A stretch of 64,000 nucleotides of DNA from contig DYNP01000014.1 of assembly GCA_020721005.1 (NCBI GenBank), positions 39,086 to 103,085 on the forward strand. Direction: 5' to 3'. Under the pieces are notes generated by a model. That model did not search any database. It was not told where the DNA came from and saw only the letters and a program-made list of their open reading frames with translations. Positions within the stretch are counted from its first letter, which is position 1; each line of letters opens with the position of its first letter. Source of the stretch: Thiomargarita sp. (GTDB taxonomy: Bacteria > Pseudomonadota > Gammaproteobacteria > Beggiatoales > Beggiatoaceae). The position numbers and the translations under genes are program-made. Shown piece by piece: positions 57,108-64,000 of this stretch.

Positions 57108-57147
57108 TTTCTTGTAAAAACAAAGTAGCTTTTAAAGTAGTCTACAT

Positions 57148-57180
57148 GAAAGCAGGTGTTGAGCCTGCTTTCGTGTTTTT
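57148..57180 (+). terminator. Rho-independent terminator after cytochrome c gene
   Basis: GAAAGCAGG (57148-57156) pairs perfectly with CCTGCTTTC (57164-57172) over a 7-base loop and is followed by GTGTTTTT. It lies 40 bases after the stop codon. Confidence 0.85.
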
Positions 57181-57794
57181 GTATATTCATAATTCTGTAA
57201 ATTCTGATTCAGACAATTAATTGCCAGGACGTGTCATCAAATAGGCACTTGTAAAATGGGCGACAAATTCTTTCAGTTCTCCACTGCACACACGAATTTG
57301 ATTTTGGACGGTTCCCAAGCTTTCCAATTTGGGAACGCGGTCTTGGAAGCCCCAACTTCCTGAATATCCGGTGTTATCGGAGCAAAAGATTACGCCAAAC
57401 AGAAATTTAGTAATCAACAGGGGAGTCTATTTGATACCAAAAAAAGGTGTACAACTGTCTGCAAAGTCCATTGACTCTATTAAAAACTATTTAACCGTTC
57501 ATGAAATAACTCATTAATGAATTAGCCCGTCGTTTAAAAATGACACCCAGAACGGTGAACAATATCTCATTCACCCATAACAAAATCAAAAATTAAAGGA
57601 GTTGTCTTGTCTATAGTTTTCATACGGCGAAATACGCTAATGCTATTGCGCCCTATATTACTACAAGAGCTTTTTTTATGGTGCGTTAGCCATGAATAGA
57701 AAGACCTGTCAAGTTTTGAAAACCTGACAGGTCTGGTCTATTACGAGTGAGTACAGTCATCTAAAATTGTCAATGACCTGTTTTCATCAGCCAC
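57181..57794. repeat. Mosaic intergenic region of dispersed repeats
   Basis: Several elements abut here. A GTTCCCAA/TTGGGAAC hairpin lies at 57311-57336. The GGTGCGTTAGCC element at 57672-57691 is shared with 13529-13548. A near-perfect 33-base palindrome lies at 57702-57734 with arms AGACCTGTCA/TGACAGGTCT. Short frames (66 codons minus at 57217-57417; a plus-strand frame ending NYLTVHEITH at 57517) cross the repeats and have no ribosome site, so I do not call them genes; either could be a remnant. Confidence 0.65.
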
Positions 57795-58241
57795 TTAATC
57801 CACCTGTTTGCGAGCATTGGCAAAGGCTTCCGCCATAATACCGCCTGGCAAAGGCGCTTGAGTCTTCTTTTCAACCTTTTTCTCAACAGTAGATTTGTTG
57901 GAAGAAGACTTGTTTCTTGGAGATTTGCCCCCCTTCTTTTTATCCCCTTCTGGGGAATCTAAACGCATGCTTAAGGCAATTCTCCCTCTCTTAGAGTCCA
58001 CTTCTAACACCTTGACCTTGACCAAATCCCCATTTTTTACCACTTCATTAGGGTCTTTAACATAACTGTTGGACAGGGCGGAAATATGGACCAAACCATC
58101 TTGTTGAGCCCCAATGTCGACAAAGGCGCCAAAATTGGTGACATTGGTGACCACACCTTCTAAAATCATCCCGGCAGCCAGCAATTTACTAGGCTCATCA
58201 GTCGATTCTTCAATATTAACAGCAGCACGGCGGGGGTTCAT
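57795..58241 (-). CDS. Stand-alone S1 RNA-binding domain protein related to the Tex C-terminus
   Basis: The 148-residue protein has one S1 domain (about residues 22-98: [48 protein letters not shown]) and a basic Ser/Lys tail ending [13 protein letters not shown]. Both the S1 domain and the end (compare [13 protein letters not shown]) closely match the last 160 residues of Tex, encoded just upstream on the same strand. It therefore looks like a partial tandem duplication with independent function. AAGGAG lies 7 bases before ATG 58241, which fixes the start. It probably binds RNA; partner unknown. Confidence 0.82.
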   Translation of the reverse strand: MNPRRAAVNIEESTDEPSKLLAAGMILEGVVTNVTNFGAFVDIGAQQDGLVHISALSNSYVKDPNEVVKNGDLVKVKVLEVDSKRGRIALSMRLDSPEGDKKKGGKSPRNKSSSNKSTVEKKVEKKTQAPLPGGIMAEAFANARKQVD

Positions 58242-58332
58242 AGTAATTCTCCTTGTTGTGGGGTTGGAAAGGCGAGATAAGCGAAACTGGGTTAATATGA
58301 GGAAAATATCAATTCCCAGTTCTCGGCAAATT

Positions 58333-60747
58333 TTAATTTGTTCTCTTACGAGCATTGGCAAAAGCTTGGGCCATGGCACTCATGCCAGCCGGAGCTTGCG
58401 ATTTCATATTCGTAGAGACTGGTTTGGGAATGGTCACCGATTTCTTTACGACGGGACTGGCTGTTGTGGATTTATTTGAACCCGAGTCTGGCTTATTAAC
58501 CTTGGGCTTTGACGCAGGAGATGATTTGGCACTGGCTGCGGGTTTGGATTTTTCTGATTTTGGGACCGGATTGTCCGCAGTCAACCGCAAAGTTAAAGCA
58601 ATGCGACGTCGTTTCAAATCCACTTCCAGCACTTTGACCTTGACAATGTCACCGGCTTTCACCACTTCTCTGGGATCTTTAACATAGGTATAAGATAAAG
58701 CGGAAATGTGAATCAACCCATCCTGATGCACTCCAACATCCACAAAAGCCCCAAAATCAGTGACATTGGTGACCACTCCCTCTACTATTTTCCCCACCTC
58801 TAAATCTTCCATGGACTGAACATCTTCCCCAAATTGGGCCATTTTAAATTCGGAACGTGGATCGCGGCCCGGTTTTTCCAATTCATTGAGAATATCCGTA
58901 ACAGTGGGTAATCCAAACTGTTGATCGATAAATTCTTGGGGATTGAGAGTGCGTAAAAAATCAACATTGCCAATTAGGGACTGTATCGGTTTGCCCCATT
59001 TGGCTAAAATGCGTTCCACTACAGGATAAGCCTCGGGATGAACTGCGGAACTGTCCAGGGGATTGTCACCCCCGGTAATACGCAAGAATCCTGCGGCTTG
59101 TTCAAAGGCTTTTTCCCCCAAACGCGGTACATTTTTGAGCAGGTAACGATTGCGGAAAGCCCCGTGCTCATTGCGATAAGTGATGATATGGTTGGCTAAA
59201 CTGGTTGAAATTCCTGAGACTCGACTGAGCAAGGGAATAGAAGCACTGTTGATATCCACTCCAACCGTGTTGACGCAATCCTCCACCACTGCATTGAGAC
59301 TGCGCATCAGTTGAGTTTGGCTGACATCGTGTTGATATTGCCCCACCCCAATGGATTTGGGATCAATTTTGACCAATTCTGCCAATGGATCTTGTAAACG
59401 TCTGGCGATGGAAACTGCACTTCTTAGGGAAACATCTAAATCTGGGAATTCTGCGGCGGCAATTTCTGAGGCTGAATAAACCGAAGCCCCCGCTTCGGAC
59501 ACCATGATCTTGTGAATGTGTAATTCTGGATGACGCTTGCCCAATTCCCCAATTAATTTGTCAGTCTCACGTGAGGCAGTGCCATTGCCAATGCTGATCA
59601 ATTCCACTTGATGATTTTGCACCAATTTGGTTACAGTGACTAAGGACTGTTCCCATTGATTTTTGGGAGGATGAGGGTAAATAGTGGCCGTTTGTAATAA
59701 CTTGCCAGTTTTATCCACCACAGCTACTTTGACCCCAGTTCGTAAGCCAGGATCAAGTCCCATGATCACTCTTGCTCCTGCCGGTGCTGCCAGTAATCGA
59801 TCTTGTAAATTATTGGCAAATACTTTGATGGCTACCGTTTCTGCCTGTTCTCGTAACTGACCGAGCAATTCAGTTTCCATGCGCAGACGAATTTTAAAGC
59901 GCCATGCTGAACGCACAGTTTCACGCAACCAAGGGGAAGCGAGGTTGGAATCAATGTTAAATTGTTGAGCAATCAGACTTTCACAATAAACTGGTTGCTC
60001 AGGAGAATCAATTTCTTCCAATTGGAGATTCAGTTGCAAACTGCCTTCTTTGCGACCGCGAAATAGGGCTAAGGCGCGGTGAGAAGGAATAGTTTTGAGG
60101 GGCTCTTGATAATCGTAGTAATCGGCATAATGATCGTTGTCTGCCAGTTCCTCTTGAGTGCGCTTGGAAACTAAACGTGCATTTTCCCAAAGATGAGTGC
60201 GAATTTTTTGCAGCACATCGGCTTGTTCCGCAAAGTGTTCAAAGAGAATTTGACGAGCCCCCTCTAAAACTTGTTCAATTGTAGTCAGATCTTTGTCTGG
60301 ATTCAGATAGGTGGGAGCCAACTGTTCCGGGGCCAGGTTGGGTTGAGCGAGAATATCCATGGCCAAGGGTAACAGACCGGCCTCTCTAGCCAGTTGCGCT
60401 TTGGTGCGTCTTTTGGGTTTATAAGGCAGATACAAGTCTTCCAAGCGAGTTTTATTGTCAGTGGCTTCAATGGCAGCTTGCAGTTCCGGGGTCAGTTTGT
60501 CTTGGGCACTGATGCTATTAAGAATGACTTGTTTGCGTTCCTCAAGTTCACGCAGATAAATCAGTCTTTCTTGTAGATTACGTAATTGAGTGTCATCCAA
60601 GCCTCCGGTGACCTCTTTCCGATATCGGGCGATAAAAGGTACCGTGGCGCCATCATCCAGCAATTGAATGGCGGCCTGCACTTGGGATTCGAGAACGGTT
60701 AATTCATGAGCAATGCGTTGGGGAATGGTGGTCATGAGTGTTGTCAT
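58333..60747 (-). CDS. tex: Tex family transcription accessory / RNA-binding protein
   Basis: The 804-residue protein has the full Tex architecture: a helical N-terminus ([15 protein letters not shown]), a YqgF/RNase H-like domain (about 330-430, [18 protein letters not shown]), helix-hairpin-helix domains (about 500-570, [18 protein letters not shown]) and an S1 domain (about 646-712). A low-complexity Ser/Lys/Pro tail of about 85 residues follows. Tex binds RNA polymerase and nucleic acid and affects toxin expression and stress survival in other bacteria. AAGGAGG lies 3 bases before the ATG. The S1-only gene follows after a gap of about 90 bases. Confidence 0.93.
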   Translation of the reverse strand: MTTLMTTIPQRIAHELTVLESQVQAAIQLLDDGATVPFIARYRKEVTGGLDDTQLRNLQERLIYLRELEERKQVILNSISAQDKLTPELQAAIEATDNKTRLEDLYLPYKPKRRTKAQLAREAGLLPLAMDILAQPNLAPEQLAPTYLNPDKDLTTIEQVLEGARQILFEHFAEQADVLQKIRTHLWENARLVSKRTQEELADNDHYADYYDYQEPLKTIPSHRALALFRGRKEGSLQLNLQLEEIDSPEQPVYCESLIAQQFNIDSNLASPWLRETVRSAWRFKIRLRMETELLGQLREQAETVAIKVFANNLQDRLLAAPAGARVIMGLDPGLRTGVKVAVVDKTGKLLQTATIYPHPPKNQWEQSLVTVTKLVQNHQVELISIGNGTASRETDKLIGELGKRHPELHIHKIMVSEAGASVYSASEIAAAEFPDLDVSLRSAVSIARRLQDPLAELVKIDPKSIGVGQYQHDVSQTQLMRSLNAVVEDCVNTVGVDINSASIPLLSRVSGISTSLANHIITYRNEHGAFRNRYLLKNVPRLGEKAFEQAAGFLRITGGDNPLDSSAVHPEAYPVVERILAKWGKPIQSLIGNVDFLRTLNPQEFIDQQFGLPTVTDILNELEKPGRDPRSEFKMAQFGEDVQSMEDLEVGKIVEGVVTNVTDFGAFVDVGVHQDGLIHISALSYTYVKDPREVVKAGDIVKVKVLEVDLKRRRIALTLRLTADNPVPKSEKSKPAASAKSSPASKPKVNKPDSGSNKSTTASPVVKKSVTIPKPVSTNMKSQAPAGMSAMAQAFANARKRTN

Positions 60748-60889
60748 TAGCCTCCTTTACTGAGATATTCAGGTGAGTGGGATTGATTGAGCGTGTTTGG
60801 GTAAGACATATTGGGTGTTTAGAGATGTTGTGCGTAACCTATTATGGGGTTACTCATTCAAGCACAGCAATCCAGAGTGTGATGTGCTG

Positions 60890-62452
60890 TTATTTGAGAA
60901 TAGGTTGTAAATAGGTGGTTGCCAAGCGTTGTGACATCAGGGAAAAGCCGCGTTCCGCTCTTTGTTGACGGTCTTGGGGACGTTGTAGGTAATTTAAACA
61001 GACGTCTACCAATTGTTCGTATTCAGCAAAGACGACAGCAGATGAAAAGTAGGTTTGTTCAACAATGTCGCGACCAGTCTCGGAAATGACGAATTTGCGA
61101 TTGGCCAACAGGTAGGAGGCGCGTACAATTTCAAAGAGTTTGGTTTCGTAAAAGTGAATATTGAGAATGATTTTGGCGCGTTCGATGAGGGCATCTCGAG
61201 CGGGACCATAGAGGTTAAAAGCCACTTCAACTTTAACGCCTTGGGATTGTAAAGTCTCAATGATCTGGCGACGTCGTTGGTTCAGGGATCCGTAAAATAA
61301 GACGTCGATATCTTGGGGAATGGTGTTGGAGAGGCGAGTCAGTTGGGGCATGTAACCGATGGGAACGTAACGAACTTGAGTGATTCCAACCGTTGCAAAT
61401 TGTTCGATGTTCAACTGGTGACAGTCCCAAATCAGGTGCTGACGATAGAGATCCAAATGAGCAGATTGAAACCAGGGGGAATTCAGGTCAACTTGTTCAA
61501 GGTTATACAGTATGCTGTTGGGAGGGGTTTTGAAAGGCGCAGAAGTGAGCAAGTTGGCGCCCAAAATAATGTGTTTTCTGTTGAGGTCTGTGTCTAAATT
61601 TTGAGTTAATACTGAATCATAGCCCAGTTCTAATAGAGCATAGTGAAGGGTTTCTGCCACTTCCTGAAAAGCAGCACTGTGCGTGTAACGGGGGGGAGAA
61701 ATGATAGAAACAGCAAATTTTTGTTTTTGGGCTGTGGGAAAGGAAGTTTTGGGAGGTGCCGCCGGTAGGCGAGTGGCAGAAGTGAGGGGAAGTTGACTGG
61801 GAATTGAGGTGGCTGGGGGAGGAGAAATAACTTGTGGTTCTCGTTTCGTCATTCGCCGATAAGTGTGCTGATCTTGTTCAGTCAGCAAGATCTTTTTGAG
61901 TCGAACGTGCATGGCATCGACTGCGCGGGGCAGTTTGAGAATTTCGGCTTCGGGTTGTCCTTTGGCCAACAATTCTTTGCCATATTGGCTGGCTTGAAAT
62001 TGCAGTTCGATCAAGTCAAAACGTGCTTGGTCCCATTCCAAATACCAAAACCATTCTGTATAGTACGGCCAGCTGCGTTCATTAAAAGCCCGGACATGGG
62101 TGGGATCTTGCCAGGCGCCATGGGATAAATCATAGGGCACAACAATGTCAAATTCTCCTCCCACTATGAGTAAGTCTAGGCAGCTTTTCATGAGCACTGT
62201 CAATTGTTGAATGTGTTCGAGCACATCATGAGCAATGATTGTGTGAAAACTGTGTTTGTGAATGTGCAAGGGCCCAAATCGAGAAGTGGGATAGGGTTGA
62301 CCATTGGGATTGGGAAAGGGGAAGTTGAGATCGGCGATGATGTCGGGAGACCAATGGGATCGGTTATCTACGTTTAAACAATCTTCTCGAAAGTTCCGCC
62401 CACTGCCTAGGTTTAGGATCAGTGGGTAATGGGTGTGTTCCGGGTGTGCCAT
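60890..62452 (-). CDS. SAM-methyltransferase / glycosyltransferase-like fusion protein
   Basis: The 520-residue protein has an N-terminal class I methyltransferase-like part (LILNLGSGRNFREDCLNVD near the start, then HTIIAHDVLEHIQQL and EFDIVVPYDLSHGAW). A Pro/Thr-rich linker (about 205-245) follows. The C-terminal half is of GT-B type: DVLFYGSLNQRRRQIIETL, KIILNIHFYETKLFEIVRAS, then FVISE and a LVDVCLNYL end. Such fusions act on surface glycans. The frame is open upstream to 62662, overlapping the DUF815 gene; ATG 62452 gives the natural methyltransferase start, but no strong ribosome site is seen. Substrate unknown. Confidence 0.65.
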   Translation of the reverse strand: MAHPEHTHYPLILNLGSGRNFREDCLNVDNRSHWSPDIIADLNFPFPNPNGQPYPTSRFGPLHIHKHSFHTIIAHDVLEHIQQLTVLMKSCLDLLIVGGEFDIVVPYDLSHGAWQDPTHVRAFNERSWPYYTEWFWYLEWDQARFDLIELQFQASQYGKELLAKGQPEAEILKLPRAVDAMHVRLKKILLTEQDQHTYRRMTKREPQVISPPPATSIPSQLPLTSATRLPAAPPKTSFPTAQKQKFAVSIISPPRYTHSAAFQEVAETLHYALLELGYDSVLTQNLDTDLNRKHIILGANLLTSAPFKTPPNSILYNLEQVDLNSPWFQSAHLDLYRQHLIWDCHQLNIEQFATVGITQVRYVPIGYMPQLTRLSNTIPQDIDVLFYGSLNQRRRQIIETLQSQGVKVEVAFNLYGPARDALIERAKIILNIHFYETKLFEIVRASYLLANRKFVISETGRDIVEQTYFSSAVVFAEYEQLVDVCLNYLQRPQDRQQRAERGFSLMSQRLATTYLQPILK

Positions 62453-62580
62453 GTAAGGTGTCTCTTGATACGGGTCCTGAGTGAATTTGGGAGGGGGAAT
62501 TGGGAGAATTGAGCGTTGGGTAATGAAATCATTGGGTGAGAGCGGGTCATTGTTGAGGGCGGGTACATGGGAATTGATAC

Positions 62581-63447
62581 TCAGTTCAAATGTTGACCTG
62601 CCCAGTCTTTGGCAAATTGCCAAGCGCTGCGTCCACTTCGTGAACCGCGGGCCAGTGCCCATTGGAGGGCAGCGGTCCGCAGTTCTTGTTCTTCTTGAAT
62701 GGGAACATTAAGGACAGCCAGCCAATGCCAAACAATACGGAGATAGTCCTCTTGATTGAAGGGGTAGAAAGACAGCCAGAGGCCAAAACGTTCAGAAAGG
62801 GAGAGTTTTTCAGCTACCGTTTCTGCAGGGTGAATTTCGCCAGTGATCATGTGGGTGTCTGCATTGTCTTGGTGAGTTTCCGGCATGAGATGACGACGGT
62901 TAGAAGTGGCGTAAATAAGCACATTTTCCGGCAAGGCGTTGAGTGTGCCTTCTAATACACTTTTTAGGGATTTATAGTCGGGATCGTGTTCTTCGAAGGA
63001 GAGGTCATCGGAGAAAATGATGAAATATTCTGGACGGGAGTAGAAATGACTGACGAGAGTGGGTAGGTCAAGGAGGTGTTTTTTATCCACTTCGATCAAT
63101 CGCAATCCTTGGGAGGCATACTGGTTAAGCAGGGCTTTGATCAGGGAGGATTTGCCAATACCAGCTGCTCCCCAAAGTAGGGCGTGGTTGGCAGGTTTAG
63201 CCTGTAGGAATTGCTCAGTATTGCGAATCAAACGTTGTTTTTGCTGATCAATGCCTTGTAAGTCCTGTAAGCAGATACTGGGAAGGGTTTGAATGGGCAG
63301 GAATTGTCCCTGATGATGGGATGGATGCCAGCGACTTGCCATAACCGTTTGCCAATCTGGGATGGGGGGCGGTATTGGATAGTGTTGTTCTATCCGTATC
63401 AATAAGGTTTCAATACGTTGTAGTAGGTGATAGAGGTCTTTACTCAT
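62581..63447 (-). CDS. DUF815-family P-loop ATPase
   Basis: The 288-residue AAA-like ATPase belongs to the DUF815 family. Walker A is GAAGIGKSS (about residues 93-101), Walker B-like acids are in YFIIFSDDLSFEE, then SVLEGTLNALPENVLIYATSNRRHLMPE and SLSERFGLWLSFYPF, which are the family signatures. The usual GARGTGKSS is changed at two places, but the Lys-Ser pair is kept. The family's role is unknown; it resembles helicase loaders or chaperone-type ATPases. It lies upstream of the methyltransferase-glycosyltransferase gene on the same strand. Confidence 0.88.
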   Translation of the reverse strand: MSKDLYHLLQRIETLLIRIEQHYPIPPPIPDWQTVMASRWHPSHHQGQFLPIQTLPSICLQDLQGIDQQKQRLIRNTEQFLQAKPANHALLWGAAGIGKSSLIKALLNQYASQGLRLIEVDKKHLLDLPTLVSHFYSRPEYFIIFSDDLSFEEHDPDYKSLKSVLEGTLNALPENVLIYATSNRRHLMPETHQDNADTHMITGEIHPAETVAEKLSLSERFGLWLSFYPFNQEDYLRIVWHWLAVLNVPIQEEQELRTAALQWALARGSRSGRSAWQFAKDWAGQHLN

Positions 63448-63753
63448 TGATGGGGGCTGCTCATTGACTTTCCGGGGTTGATTATCATAACTTACTTATT
63501 GAATTGAACGCAATAAGAAAATGGAAATCACTGTGAAAGGGACTTATCCTCCCCCTTTTCCAGGTCAATGACTTAGATTGGCATCGCTTACATTTTACAG
63601 TCATGCACTCATGTTACAACGTAAAAAAACAAATTGAGCTTAACCTAAAAGGGGAGAAAAACAGTTCTTACTTCAAAGGGAGAATCAATCTCTCCCTCTC
63701 TAAAGGGAAGAAAAATGACACCACTTTCCCTCCCTCAAAAATACAAAAAACAA
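63448..63753. other. Intergenic region with short AG-rich repeats
   Basis: This 306-base gap has several related purine-rich or pyrimidine-rich patches (AAAGGGGAGAAAA, AAAGGGAGAATCAA, AAAGGGAAGAAAAA and their complements). They resemble the dispersed CCCCTTT/AAAGGGG family seen at 20.3 and 30.5 kb. No gene or clear promoter is visible. Confidence 0.4.
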
Positions 63754-63999
63754 TCATTCTCTGAAAATGTCTTCCAGGCTGTTAGCATTCAACAATTGGA
63801 CACTCCAGCGATCCAGTTCAGCTGGGCTGGCATTCTCAAGGCGATTTTTCACCGATGTGGGTAATTTCCCAAATCGTTTCTCCAACAAACGCATGACCAA
63901 TTTTTGTTCGCCTTCTTGTCTGCCTTCCTGTCTGCCTTTTCGTTCGCCCTTTTGTTCGCCTTCCTGTCTGCCTTCCAATAAACCTTCATTTTTTCCCAT
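63754..63999 (-). CDS. DUF4351-domain protein, 5' end probably outside window
   Basis: The visible 81 residues contain a charged repeat (EGRQEGEQKGERKGRQEG) and then a DUF4351 domain (LVMRLLEKRFGKLPTSVKNRL, LLNANSLEDIF). This domain usually ends Rpn/PD-(D/E)XK nuclease-like proteins of about 250-300 residues, so the N-terminal part very likely lies beyond the right edge and the first ATG seen (63999) is internal. The Gln/Glu/Gly/Lys/Arg repeat is encoded by near-identical triplet blocks, so its length may vary. Such genes are multicopy in cyanobacteria and large sulfur bacteria. Confidence 0.75.
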   Translation of the reverse strand: MGKNEGLLEGRQEGEQKGERKGRQEGRQEGEQKLVMRLLEKRFGKLPTSVKNRLENASPAELDRWSVQLLNANSLEDIFRE

Positions 64000-64000
64000 T

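Noticed and set aside
57217..57417. 66-codon minus-strand gene
   Set aside because: It crosses the GTTCCCA hairpin and has no ribosome site or recognisable domain. It could be a remnant but I cannot support a gene.

Overview
The window reads as a chromosomal stretch of a gammaproteobacterium with roughly mid-40s percent GC. Gammaproteobacterial markers are a fabA-fabB pair, a NifE very close to the Azotobacter type, fmdB next to aspS, and tex. Polyhydroxybutyrate genes, nitrogen fixation, neighbouring rpe and gph (a cbbE-cbbZ-like pair), C1-cofactor-type ATP-grasp genes, a Tat-exported molybdoenzyme with its own cytochrome c, and many dispersed inverted repeats together suggest a sulfur-oxidising Thiotrichales relative (Beggiatoa/Thioploca-like). 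That placement is inference; there is no rRNA gene here.

Layout. 1-2.5 kb: minus-strand phaA-phaR-phaB for PHB synthesis. 2.5-4.2 kb: a repeat-rich spacer and a sulfotransferase. 4.6-9.2 kb: a large hybrid sensor kinase with HPt domain, then rraA. 9.3-16.3 kb: a secreted multidomain Calx-beta/lamin-tail protein, an SGNH esterase, two overlapping ATP-grasp genes and a CbiM-like membrane protein. 16.4-20.0 kb: a second hybrid kinase and fabAB. 20.1-26.5 kb: a 33-bp minisatellite, modBC, a two-partner-secretion exoprotein, and nifE behind a recognisable NifA/sigma-54 promoter. 27.2-32.6 kb: a PhnD-like lipoprotein with a hybrid kinase that is split by a one-base frameshift, a CPA2 antiporter and an FmdB zinc ribbon. 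32.6-35.0 kb: a MITE-like element and aspS. 35.1-42.1 kb: a surface-glycan run (TPR-OGT-like transferase, flippase, two GT4 enzymes, PLP aminotransferase). 42.4-52.2 kb: the dynamin/FGE locus. 52.6-57.2 kb: rpe, gph, the molybdoenzyme and cytochrome c. 57.8-63.4 kb: tex with a separate copy of its S1 tail, a methyltransferase-glycosyltransferase fusion and a DUF815 ATPase. Right edge: a DUF4351 fragment.

The most unusual part is 42.4-52.2 kb on the minus strand. Two parallel gene sets occur there. Each starts with a small Asp/His/Ser-rich protein whose tail carries a C-x-D-x-x-G-D-G-x-C-D motif. Each continues with a large protein built from an N-terminal hydrophobic segment, a coiled coil and a shared middle module. 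In one set the module is fused to a dynamin GTPase and followed four bases later by a second dynamin GTPase. In the other it is fused to TPRs and a formylglycine-enzyme-like (C-type lectin fold) domain whose last 35 residues look like the variable region of a diversity-generating retroelement target. A decayed hemD fragment and a 58-codon gene remnant sit between the two sets. I know of no described system with this organisation. A membrane-remodelling or defence/surveillance role is a hypothesis only.
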